Of a stretch of DNA of 64,000 nt, positions 22,962 through 35,000 are shown piece after piece. The DNA comes from Apus apus (Eukaryota; Chordata; Aves; Apodiformes; Apodidae). Position 1 is the first letter of the stretch, and the number at the start of each line of letters is the position of its first letter. The notes beneath the pieces were generated by a model, which saw only the letters and a list, made by a program, of their open reading frames with translations, was not told the origin of the DNA and searched no databases. A program made the translations under genes and the position numbers. Location: positions 15,442,350-15,506,349 of the forward strand of contig NC_067286.1 in NCBI RefSeq assembly GCF_020740795.1. Reading direction: 5' to 3'.

Positions 22962-25900
22962 AATCACTACGTTTGGCAGCAATAACTATTACTGGCTGCA
23001 GGAGGGGGGCCACTCATGCAAGGAGCCCAGCGAGGCACCAAAGCACTTTAGAACCAATGCGGCAGACGTGGAAGAAGTTGAAAAACAAGGTTAAAAAGGG
23101 ACCTAGGAACCTGCAAAACTTCGTTCCTGCAGACTATGTCATTTTTGCCTTTTACATGTACATCTTCAAGGACCTCTTAACCTGTATGGGCCTTAATGCT
23201 GAAGCCAAATGTAGCTTTAATTGTGCAATTTGTTTTCTATGTCATGTCATTTTCTGATGCAATTAATAATTACCCAGCAGTATTGGTACCCACAAAATGG
23301 TAAACACCCCAGCATTTTGGAAAGGTTATTCCAGCCTGGTTCACAGTTCTACAAGTGAGGGAGTGCAGCTGAGGAGCTGTAAAGAACTGATGTCCATGAT
23401 GTCTGGCTGGCTGCATTCAATTATGGGAAGGAGAACACTTGGTCCAAAAAATCCACCCCCAGAATAAGGATATTAAGTCATAATCTGTTTTGTTAGCACA
23501 CACAGAATGGGACCTCAGGATGTGTTTTATTTTCCATTCCACGAGAACTGTAAATATGCACAATTTCCTAGAGCCATTCTTCTTTAGGAAACGGGAAGTA
23601 TTCCCATGAGTGAAGGCTCAGTTTGGTTATGGAGCTGACTGGTGTCCTGGACTGGGCCCACCGAGTATCATGTCAGATGTGCCTGTCCATAAAATCTGGT
23701 CACTTACTATGTTAGTTATTATTTGCTGTATGGCTGTTTTATAATCTCATACACTAGCATTGTAGAGAGGAACCCACTGCCCCAGGACAGGTGAGACAGA
23801 CAGGAGCAATACAGGTGTATGTGTGTTTGCTCGTAGGTACATTTATTGTGGAAGGTCAGGAAGGAGGAAGGGTTTTGCCACTGCATTGTTCAACACTGTT
23901 AGTAGTCTTCCTATTTTACACCATTTTTTAAAGATTTGCAATATTTTCTGTAGACTGCGGACAATACTAAGCCTTTCTTTTCTGGCCTGAAGTAGTTCCA
24001 AGTGGTAAGTACTGCTATATATACAGCCTTAAAATACTTAGTGGTGGTGCCAGTCTGGGCTATCGTTCAATGTAAATGTTTCCAAATTTTTAAGTACATT
24101 CCTCGTCATATTCCCCAGTTAGGGGAAACCTGTTTGTGCTTGATATGTTGAAATAAAACTACACACAACTTTCAGTGGGCAGTCTATCTGAGAAATTATT
24201 TGGGTTGTTTCAACTTGGTTTGGTGTTTTAGAGCATTTTACAAGTAAACAGTTCTTAGGCCATGCTTTTGAGAGGAAAAACTCCAGGAAAAAGCCTTCAA
24301 GAATTTCAGACATAAGCTGTAAATTAGAACAGTAACAGAATTTTGATACCTCTCTGCCTCATACTATCCATGTCATCTAATCGTAGCAACTTCCTCAAAA
24401 CAGAAAGAAAAGGGGTTGCCTTGATTTTTGCTGTTGTATGTGTAAATGTACAGGCTTGTCTTGGACTTGGAAAGCCTTTATATTAAGGAGGTAACTTGAT
24501 GATAGAGAATAGATGGAGCGAACCACAACTCTGTGACAGAACAGGCAGGATGAGAGCTGGCATCAGGAAGCTGATGTTCAAGAAAAAATGACACATAATA
24601 AAGGGTGAGAGTGATTGAATAATTATAAAAAATCTCCAGAAAAACCAAAGGATTCTGCATCCTTGAGGAATCATCCTCAAGAATGTCAACATTCTCAATC
24701 CAGTTTGGGTGCTTTTTTGAAGGATGTCATCCTAGTCACTCCTTTCTGACCCACGCCACATGTGGTGTAAACCTTGGTGAGAGGGGAGTCTCCCTGGCCT
24801 CTGCCTGTGAAAGAAAGTCCAGCACTAATAATGCCTGCCTGGTTATGCAAAGCTCTCTATGCACCTTGAAAGCATTCACTCCTAATGCTGTGCAAACACA
24901 TCTGCTAATCTCCTGTCTAATTGTCCCTTCAAATGCTTCAGCAAGTCAGCGCAGCTCTGGCCTGTCAGCGCAGCCATCCCCATCACACACACACCCTGTG
25001 GGACCACCAATTGGAGATACTGAGAGAACCTCTCCTCTTCTGTCGGGATATTTACATCTCTTGGGTACAAATGTGTTCTGGTTTTGAGAAATAGTTACTA
25101 GAAAAAAAAAACAAACCATCAAAACAAAAATCCAAACCCACCTGTGTCCTGGTTTGAGAAGCAGTGCTGAACAGGAAGCCTTTGGTAGGTGTGAAGTGAA
25201 TGCTTGAAATTCTTTGGATTATTTCCATTTTACCAAATTACGTGCCCACAGGGATTTCACTGGGACTTGTTACTGCAGTTAAATAAAACAAACACTGTTA
25301 CCATGAGAGGAGCAGTTCAGTTAAAGCAACTATTAACTTATATAAACTATGTATTGGCACAGGAGGAGTTTCCAACATAAGCTACTGCATATACTGTAGG
25401 GGATTAAAAAATAATCCAGTAAGGAACAATCTAGAAATGCTTGTGCCATTAATTTTAATCCAATTTCAACATCTGGAGGCGAATGTTCGTACATGCCAGT
25501 TATGTACACATAGAGAATGAAAGGTATTCTTGAGGAAAAGCAAAGCCAGAAATGTTGCTGTTTCTCTAGAAGGAATAATTGCTGGGGAAGAAGTTGAGAG
25601 CCCCTTTAGGACTTGAGAAAACCCAGTTCTGCACCCAGTCTGTGGGTTTTTGGAAAAATTCCCCTTCTGTCCTTTACTCCTCCTTTCGTGATGAGCCCTT
25701 CAGCAGCACGTGAGTTTTGGGTGGAGACACACGGATCAGGCCATCTCCTAACGCGTTTCCTCCTGCTCCCCATAGGTGCGCGGCATGGTGCGGGGCAGCT
25801 CCTAAGGCACGACGCGCTGTTCCTCGACTCCGGCGGGGCAGCAGCGTGCCCGGGACACACCATCCCTGCTCTGCCCGCTTCTCCCCGCCGAGGGCTGCGG

Positions 25901-26020
25901 GGCCCCGGCGCGGCGGGGGCGGGGGCGGCCTCGGCCCGCCCCGGGGGCGGATAAAGCGGCGGGAACGGCCCCACCGCGGCAGGTGCCGGGGGAGCGGAGC
26001 GCGCCCAGTTGGGGATCGCC
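22962..26020 (+). other. OSBPL5 3' UTR, intergenic DNA and death-receptor promoter
   Basis: The OSBPL5 3' UTR begins at 22962. An AATAAA overlaps the stop codon (22957-22962) and is too close to be the likely end. The next good candidate is at 24152. The DNA to about 25600 is AT-rich and shows no gene. From about 25780 the sequence becomes strongly CpG-rich and leads into the next gene. I do not see the MRGPRG-type gene found in this interval in human. Confidence 0.7.
24152..24157 (+). terminator. OSBPL5: Candidate OSBPL5 poly(A) signal AATAAA
   Basis: AATAAA in GTTGAAATAAAACTAC, about 1.2 kb after the stop codon, with T/G-rich sequence within the following 60 bases. Another AATAAA at 25282 is an alternative. 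The choice cannot be made from sequence alone. Confidence 0.35.
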
Positions 26021-26060
26021 ATGAGGGCCCCGCGGGCGGGACTGGTGCTGCTGGTGAGTG
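25780..26060 (+). promoter_or_regulatory. CpG-rich promoter of the TNFRSF death-receptor gene
   Basis: The region is dense in CpG with GC-box-like GGGGGCGG sequences (near 25920 and 25943) and a weak TATA-like GGATAAAG at 25949-25956, about 70 bases before the start codon. A start near 25980 would leave a 5' UTR of roughly 40 bases. The TSS is inferred. Confidence 0.6.
26021..26053 (+). CDS. Death receptor exon 1 (start codon, signal peptide start)
   Basis: GCCATGA gives a purine at -3. It encodes MRAPRAGLVLL, then donor CTG|gtgagt. Phase 0 joins to VSLLIM in exon 2, which completes a typical signal peptide. It is 33 bases long. Confidence 0.85.
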
Positions 26061-29000
26061 GTGGGGCGGGGGGCGAGCCTGGGGCCGGGACCGCAGGTGG
26101 CAGGAAGAAGCTTGTCCTTCATCTACTAGCTGGTTTGCAGATTCCTACTTTGGAGAGGAAAAAAAACTTTCTCTAAAGTCCAGCGTGGAGGAGCCTTGCG
26201 GGGTTCCAGCCCTTCTCTTCCTCAAGAGACTTTTTGGTGTAACATTTTTTTCGTGTAACTTTTTTGTGTGTGTTTTTTTGTTTTGTTTTGTTTTTTCGTG
26301 TCGGAATCCTGAGTCAACTCGGTTCTCCTAAGCCTGAAAGGGGTAGGGAAGCGCAGCTGCCGTGGGGTTGCGGGGAGTCCCCCGCGGGGGATGGGGGAGG
26401 TGCCGCTCACGGGCCCCTTCCCGGCCTGCCTTTCCTTGGGGGGGGAAGTTAAGAGTCGGGCGTGAGGTTTTTGGTAGTCCTCACGTTATTGAATTGTGAA
26501 ACTGGTGGTTTTCTCAACGACGCGATTATGGAGAAGATTTTCAGTCCCCCGGCGGGAGAGTTGAATGAGCGGCGCTGCGGGAGCCGGGGGGTGGGAGCTC
26601 TCGGTTTCAGCCTGGGAATTGGCCGCTGGTGGCAATTGGCGCCGGGGAGCTTCGCCACCGTTCCTTCCCCTCCTCCTGCCCCTGCTTTACCGCTTTCCCT
26701 GACGTGTGTGCAGGGATATAAGGGGTGTACTTCGGCGGCCCCAAACCCGCAGCATCGGAGCTCCCCGCTCGCCGCTCCGGGCGCTGGGCCGGGCGCCCGG
26801 CTCCTGGGGAGACTTGCCGAGGCGTGTGCAGCCCTCGGGCTGCTTCGGGGAAGGGGAAAAAAGTTCCTAATGCTCCTGTGGCTACAGTAAATTATTTTTT
26901 GTTAATGACTCAACTGCTTGCCTACTGCTTCAGATTACAGAGCTAGTGAGAAATGCGGGACGGGCTCTCGGGGGCGTTCCTCCATCTTGCTGGAGGAAAA
27001 CTTAACACTGACCCTTCTGAATGAAAAAGATGGAAGGAGGGAGAAATGAATCGCTTGTATAAAGTAGAAACCTCGGCCTCTGAAGTTCAGCTGTAGTGAA
27101 TTAGTGAAAATTAAACAGAAGTTTAAAACAGAGGTGGGGATCTGTGGGTATAGTTGCCTAAGCTTGTCAGCCACTGAATGGTTCTGCTTTAACCCTAGCT
27201 TTGTACTTGTAATTACTGCTGTGAGTGGCACACTTAGCAGAAATTAGCTTGGGTTTCCTTTGTGGCTTCCCATGAACTTCTGAATGTGTTTTCAAGTCTT
27301 TACAGGAACATCTCCCCGCGATGGTTATCCTGTCCCGGGCGGGTGAATCACTCAAACACCTGTGTCTCTGCCGTAGGTTTCACTGCTGATAATGCCCGGA
27401 ATGGGAGCAGAGGACTGCCCGGAGGGAGAGTACTTCAGCGGAGGTCACTGCTGCGTACTTTGTCCAGCAGGTAAGGCTTCAGGCACTTGTAGTGGATAAC
27501 GGCCATGTTTTTCTCCCAGTGGAGATGGCTGCACACCACTTGTGTTTTTTACATTGCGTCCGGTGAAATCACGAGGCTGCTGGAGCTGGGTGGCTGCTTG
27601 ATGCTGTTCAGGCCTGGCTCCATTTTGAAGGGAGAGCCCCTTGCGCAACAGGCGATGACTGGGAGAGATGCCTTGGCAGCAAGCCAGGAAACCTCTGCCC
27701 GCTGCTCAGGATGAAGTCTTCAAAGATGGGTGGTGTATTTTTTTTTTTTTCTCTCAGGAAAAAAAACACCACAAAAACAAACCCTAACAAAGCCACACGA
27801 CAAAACGCTTTAGCTAGCACAAAGAGCAAACCTAGGAGAATTCTGATATTCCTGTATCTGTAGGTAAGACTCTGACTCCTTGCTCAGTGTGTGCGGAGCT
27901 AACAAGCTTTGTGCCAAGAAGCACCTTGCCCTTAGTACTGGGGGCTATCGGCTGGATTTAAAGATAATTCTGACAAAGAAAAGAGGTTGTTTAGAGCAAT
28001 TCTCCCTGTGCCTGCCGTGCCTCTTCAGAGGACAAGGGGCTGGGCACGGGTGACTGAGCTGCCACGTGAGTCATCCTGGTCTCTGGTGTGTTCTGGTGGA
28101 GGTGGCTCCTTGGCTACCACTCCCTGAGTGGCAAGCTGTGAACGTGCCTCCTCACCCTGCTGCACGGCTCTGTTCACCATTCACTTCCAAGGGCTTGAAC
28201 TTCCCTCAAAATGGCTGTGTGTTGTAACATCCTGTTACAGTCTTCTGCCTGTTAAATGATCCCTTGAGACTCCTGCTACTGCCACTGCTCTTCCACAGGT
28301 ACTTACGTTGCTGCCCACTGCAGTACTCCGCATTCACGAGGAAGATGTGAGAATTGCACTGCAGGAGAGAGTTACACTGCCCACGCGAATGGCTTGGAAG
28401 AATGCTTAACCTGCAGACAGTGCAAAGATGGTACCAAGCACAGTTTTGATGAAACCTTAACCCTTTTCCCCTTTTTTAATGTGGAAAGTATGATCCTCTG
28501 AGCTTTTTGCACTTCCAGCCATTGAGAATACTGGACTTACTAATAAATTGCCTTTATGGCCTGAGTATAGTTTTTGCACAGTTGTAGAGAGTCACGACTT
28601 CTTATGTTTATCTTATATTTTACTTTTAGATCAGATAACTTTGACAACCTGTACTCTGACACGTGATACTGAATGCCAATGCAAACAAGGGTATTTCTGC
28701 CCTACTGAGGGCTGTGAAATATGTCACAGAAGGAGTACAACGTAAGTTTGATAATTAATATGTGACTGTTTTCCTTCTAGTCAGTGTTAAAGCTGTGGCC
28801 AAATCTGTGCCAATACCTAACACAGTTATTAAGCTGTATATTGTTCCCCTGAAGCCAAATGGAATTACTGATGCATTTCAATTTTAAGTGTCAAAATACG
28901 TGAGGTTGAGACCTAGAAAGATACAGCTTTTGGTATTGTGCTTCTTGTTTATGGCTGTAAGCTTCATATTTTTCACATCTTAGGATTAGTACTTCCCCAT

Positions 29001-32000
29001 ATACACACGTGAATGAGCATTGTTTTAGCTGGTCCAAAATTTCAGGAGGTAGACCCACTTGTTGAAGGAAACTAACTGCATGAATAATGCATCTGCTCAG
29101 ACACTCAGGCTAACATAGATAAGTTTTATCTGCTTTGCTTATATTTAATCTTGTAGTAGTATTTTTGTTTCTTTAAAGGTGCACTTCTAAAAAGGTTACC
29201 TGTTTATGCATGTCTTGTTCATGTCTCTAAGCTCTGCCTGAAAAAAAATCAAGCCTGGGCAGAGCTGCATATTGCTCTGGAAATGCTGATAGAAACCTCT
29301 GTTGCCATCCATTTCAGGTATCCGGAAGGGAAAGACACTGTGCAGAACTGCAATGCTACCACAGATGTAGGATGTGACTCACCTGGTCAAGGTTTGGTAC
29401 CCAAATACCACTCAGCTTGGTTGGGTTTGTGGCTTCAGACTGCTAACACCAGAGCAGTCTGTAAAACAGTGTTTTGAGCTACTGTAACATGTTTAAGAGC
29501 TGCTGTATTTTGGTCTTAGAATTACTTACTGAAGACAAGCTCTCAGAAAAGCTGGAACAATAAACCATCTTAAATTTCTCTCAGTGAAAAGCTATGTGTA
29601 TTGCCAGGGGTTTCAAAGTTGCAATAGTGATGCTGTTGAAAGTTACAAATAATGCAAAGATTTCTTTCATGTCTTCTATGTCTGAGAAGCAGGCAAGGCT
29701 TGCACTTAAGGATATCTTGTCTGGGGACTGCTTCAGTGCTTCTGTACTAATTTTGTTCCTTTTTCCTTCATAGGAAGCTTAGCTCCTTTCATTGTTGTTC
29801 TGATTATCTTGGGTGGTTTTGCTGCATTGCTGCTCTTTCTAATTAGAAAGCTGAAGAGTAGAAAAGGTAACTGCTTGATTACCATCCATGAACTTCCCAG
29901 AATTTGGCAAAGCAGACACTAAGACTATCCCCTTAAACAGGGGCCTGTTTAAGCTCTAGCTCATTTAGTATGTGATTCAATTACTGTTATAATATGCAAT
30001 ATTAATTCAATCAGCTCCTGTGTAATGGAGACTAGTTTAGTTCAGTAAATAAAACACAAACTTTGAGCTTTCTTACTTGGCTGAGAGATGCCTCTTCTTC
30101 AAAGCAAGATTAGCATAAGGTCCTTAAAAGGCCTTCTGATCTACTTGCATTGTATTGGCAAGGTGTGAGAAAAATCTGTGCATGAGTTCAGACATGGGGC
30201 AAGAAGTAGCAACTAGTTAGATTATTAATTACTTTCATTCACTGTGTTTGCCTGTGGGGATTTTTTTCTACAAATTGCTGCCCTGTCATCATTTAAGTCA
30301 CTTACTATCGAACAAAGCCATGAATCTTAACATTCATGGTAAGTCCTGTGTGAATTAGTTGGTGGGTTGTTGGTTTTTTTTTTTTGTAGTGCAAATAGGG
30401 ATTTTCCTGTGAAACTTTGCTCTAAAGCATATTGAAGTTTTTGCAACTAGTTTAGTTAGAATAATTTTTAAAAATATTTTTAATAACTGTTCAATTATGC
30501 CTTATTGATTGTATTGCAGTAAAGACAATTTCTGCCTTTTGTGTTGAAGTGGCCCACAGAAATGCATAAGTTGGAGGGGGGGAGGTTGAAAAAGTGGCTT
30601 AAAAGCCAAACTGCGTCTTATGGTCTGTGTTTTACTAAGCATGATCCTTCGTGCTCTGTATGAAGGCACAGTGCAAACACTGTGCTGTTAGTGAAGGCTA
30701 AGAGGTAAGGCTCTCATGAAACATGATAGGTCAAGGAAACTAAATGGCTTGGATTGGAGCTTTGGTTTGTGTTACAAATGTGTACACAGCATATAAATCT
30801 TCTGTGAATTCAGCTGTGTTTTTAAGTTGCTTCAATTCCTAAAAGTTTCTTAGACATCTATCCTCTTTTCCAGCTGCTTCAACTGATAAAGATGTGGAGA
30901 AAGGTCTGGTAAGTATACGATGGATCGAGTGTTTCCTCTCAGTTTTGTGCAGCTTAATTGTGCAGCTTAATTGTACCTGAAACACAGCTCTCTGTTTTCA
31001 TCTCGCCCTAGACCTACGGGTAGGATGGGTTCCTGTGATGTGACAAGTTGTGATTCATACAGGGCTGGATGTTAGCAAGGGACTGATGCGTTCATTAGCT
31101 GCATGTGTCCACTGCAATTACCCTTCCCAGGATTTCCCTTAAGAAAATGCTGCAGCCCATGGCCAGAATGTTTTGAAAGTGGAAAAAAAAAATAGGCTAA
31201 GTGTAAACTTTTCACTTCAAACTGTCTCTAAGCGATGCCTTGATTCAATTAGTTCTTTGCTGTAGCATTTGTCCATTCCCCAGGCAATGCCATCTGTAAC
31301 TTGCATGATGGTGTTCTAGCTTTCCTTGCCTTTTGACTTAAAATGTTGTGTTCATGTGACTGACTTACCTCATCCAGCAAAGTGACTGAGTATCCCTGCC
31401 TTTGAACTCATGTTGCATGTTGGGTGTGTGACTTGGTCCTGTGCAGTCCTATAAGGCAAGAGACTCAGGGCTGAGAGCATACCAGTTCAGAAGTACATCC
31501 CTGAAAAGGCTTCACAAAGTTGAGTCTGGCTACTGGCATATGTTCCCCTTTAGAGCTGGGTTCACCCTGGCCTCCTTTAGTCAAACTCTATTTCAGAAGT
31601 TACTGTTGAATCTGAAAATTATTGCTAGTTAGCATTTTGCAAGATAAATACAAGACTAGCTTGTATTTAGCTAGTCTGGCTTTAGCTTCTCTGTTTAGAA
31701 GCTATGCTCCTAACAGCATGGTGGTGCAAAAATGAGCTCAGTCTTCACTATATAATGATGTGTAACACCAAGCTGTACAACAAATCTGTCTTGATACGGA
31801 TCTAAGAAAAATGTCCAGATTCCCCTCCTAGCACCTGTACAGCAGCATCTCCTCCCTGCTGCCTTTCTTGGCCCACCCAATGCATACACTGCTCACCTGG
31901 TGTATCAGCTCTTCTCTAATCTTACTAGCTTGACATAATAAAGATGCATTTAATTACTTGAAATTACTTGGATACTTGAAGAAAAAGAATCAAAAGATGT

Positions 32001-35000
32001 GATAAAAACATCACCTTAAATTCTTTTTTTTTTTTTTAAGGTCCATAAGTGGCTCAAATATATGAATCACCCATGGGTCTTTGTTGGGTTGTGTGCCCCC
32101 ACACACCCTGGCCAGATTCACAGTGCTTCGTGTATTCATAGAAGCTGATGAAGAAATGTGACAGAAAACCTGGTCAAAATGCCATAGCATAGGAAGAGGC
32201 AAATAAAACCTCTCTTTATGTTGAATAAAATGGTAGTAGAATAATGCAATCACAAACTGGTGCATGGTGACACTTAGGTCTGACAAGAGAGTTGTCACAG
32301 ACTTGAGTTGCAATGTCTGCATACTTGGAAGTGTTCATGCTACTGTAAGAAAAAACTTATTTGCTGAGGAGAGTTACACTGAGAGCTACACTAAGACCCA
32401 GTGTTTTGGCACCAACCTGCTGTTCTCTCCAAAGTACCAGTGAATTTATACTGCTGTAAAAAAAAAAAAGTTGCTGATACTTTATTTCGTTCCAAAATAG
32501 AGCAGCAGCTATTAGTTGCTCAGCTACCTGTTTAGAACTATTCTATATAAATAGTATCAACCTGTTCAACCTGTTTGCACCCTTAAAGTGGATTCAATGT
32601 GAGTGATGCACAACTACATGTGTGATGTGTGGGGTCGTTCCCCTCACATCCCTGCTTACACATGTTGGTCACGTGGTGGTGTCACACCTGGGTCACAGAC
32701 CTTGTGCAAACAGAAATCACGGTGCCTTATGCTCATGGGGGAAACTGTCCCTTAATAAACACAATCCTTGTTGGAAGAAGTCACTCTTTGGCCTAATTTT
32801 CCACCTTTAGAAAAAATGAAATTCCTAAAACTTTCCAGTTTTGGCACTAGCTGATATGCCAGACAGATGCTGGTCTGCTTTGTACTTGTACTGTTCTTGA
32901 TTACTTGGATCTATACCCCCTGGCATATGCTTGTTTAATATATTAACAATGCTAAAAGTGCTGCAGCCCTCCTGGCTTCTCTTTGCCCCCTCACAAAAGC
33001 TATGCAATGTGAACTGGTGCTTACTGGCTTATTTCAACTTGTTCTAGTTTGTGAATCTACCAGAAAAAAACTAATCCAGTAAAAAAAAAAAACAACCAAA
33101 ACTTGAGCTAGTGCACTTGAATGGAGCTGATACACTATTAACAGCTTAGCAAAAGCTCTGGAAATCAGCCTTGATACACGGGGAGGCTTGAGGCCCCTGT
33201 TTCTGTTAAGTCAGCTCAGGTGCAGCAAGGCAATTTAATTTCCTCCTGCCTAAGGAGGATTGCATACCTTCCATGCCTGGAGTAGCATGTAGCAGTACGT
33301 GCCAGTGAAAACATGAGGAAAGGTTTCCTGCATTTGTTGTGGAGGTAGCCTGTGAGCCTTATCCTGCAGAACAGCCGGGGAAGTGGAGAATCTAGGGTTG
33401 AAGGTTGTAACTTCTGTATGTTTGTAACTTTGCCAAACTAGCAGCTCTCCTCTTGTTTCTTTGACATCTGCTGACTTCAAGTATTCTGTTTTTTTACCTC
33501 CAGACTGTCCTTGGAAGTTGACGTATGAAATATCTCTTCAAATATGTTCTTACTCTTTACAGGAGTCAGAGGGCAGTACTGAAAGCCTCATTTTACCAGG
33601 ACAGACACCTGCAAATACCACAATCAACCTAGAGGATGAGAAGTCTCGTGAGAGCCCAGAGGGCCAAGCCCAAACCAATGATAACTTGGAAGTAAAAAAC
33701 ACATCACCAGAGGAAAACAGTGTTCAGCTTTCTGAGCTGGGCACCACCTCACATTGCAGCTGGGGGTGCCACATGGAAAGGTGCTGGAGGAAGATCACCA
33801 AGCCTTCACCAGCAGCAAAAACTGGACAGAATCCTGCTTTTCATCAGAATGCCCCACCTAAGGTACCAAAGGCTAGGATGCCAGCAAAGCATAGGGTAAG
33901 TGTGTGTTTGAAATTATAATTGTATTTTCTCTGATACATGTGCAGTTTCAGTTGAGTTCTTAGCTGTTTCTTGACTGAGTGCTGTTTTCAGGAATAATGA
34001 CAGGGAAGAGAAGGCTTTGCCTTAAAGATGGAATAGAAAGTATAGGAAGTGATATATTGGGAAAACAAACTTCAGTTTCTCATTTAATCTGCTCAGCCTC
34101 TCTCATCTCCCTGATCAATATTTACACAAAAGTTAGTCTTTTGCAATACTAGCAAATGTGTTTCCTCGTTGCTTCACTTTGGAGCTAGTAGGTATGGCTG
34201 TTTCAGCATGTGATTTTTTTCATTCAAATACATTCAGCTGTGCTGTGAAATCTGACCTCCTTCCCCTGTTGGTGTGTATGCTGTGAAAGCAAGCTACCAA
34301 GTCAGGAGAGAAGTGCTCCGAAATGTTGGAATAATGGTTCAACTTTGTATTACAGGCACGACGCACACACTGTCGAATAAAAGTTAAAGATCTCTCTCAA
34401 AGAGGTGAGCATTCCATAAATGACAGAACCTGGAATTTGAGGGTTTTTTCCTGTTGACTCTAGTCTACTGAAGGAATAGTGTAGGGAGGCTAATGAATAT
34501 TGCTTAGAGCTATAACACTTTCAGATTGTTATAAAATATGCCAGAACAGAATGATTACTACATTTGAGAAAAGCTATAATCCCCATGGTGAATTGAAGCA
34601 TGGCTTTTCTGCACAGGAGTATGGTGCAGTCATGCTTTTAAGAGTAAGAATGGTACAATATTTATGTATATGTTTTAAACAAGTTTGCATTGTAGCGGTG
34701 TACTTTGCTGTAATGAGTGACATGTAGGTCACAGCAGGAGATCTGTCGAATGTCCTCTCACATGGAAGACCACATTGTATCCCTGTATTGCTCCCTATGG
34801 CCTGCAAGTTGATGTGGGGGATGTCCAAAGGACATGTTTTGCTCATGCTGATCTTGGCCTGGCAAACCTATACCAGTAGCATAGTAAAGGGGTTAAAGCT
34901 TACTGTTGAGTAGCCCTATTAAGCTTAAGAGAAGACTTGCAGGCCAATAAAGCCCTTCTCCAACCACCTTTACTGAATAGTGTCTCATCTGAAGAGACTG

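Noticed and set aside
22901-23257. 118-codon frame overlapping the OSBPL5 last exon and 3' UTR
   Set aside because: It is in a different frame from the clearly conserved membrane-anchor exon. The downstream part looks like ordinary 3' UTR.
25606-26331. Overlapping frames of 106-204 codons on both strands
   Set aside because: They come from stop-poor CpG-island promoter DNA around the death-receptor first exon.
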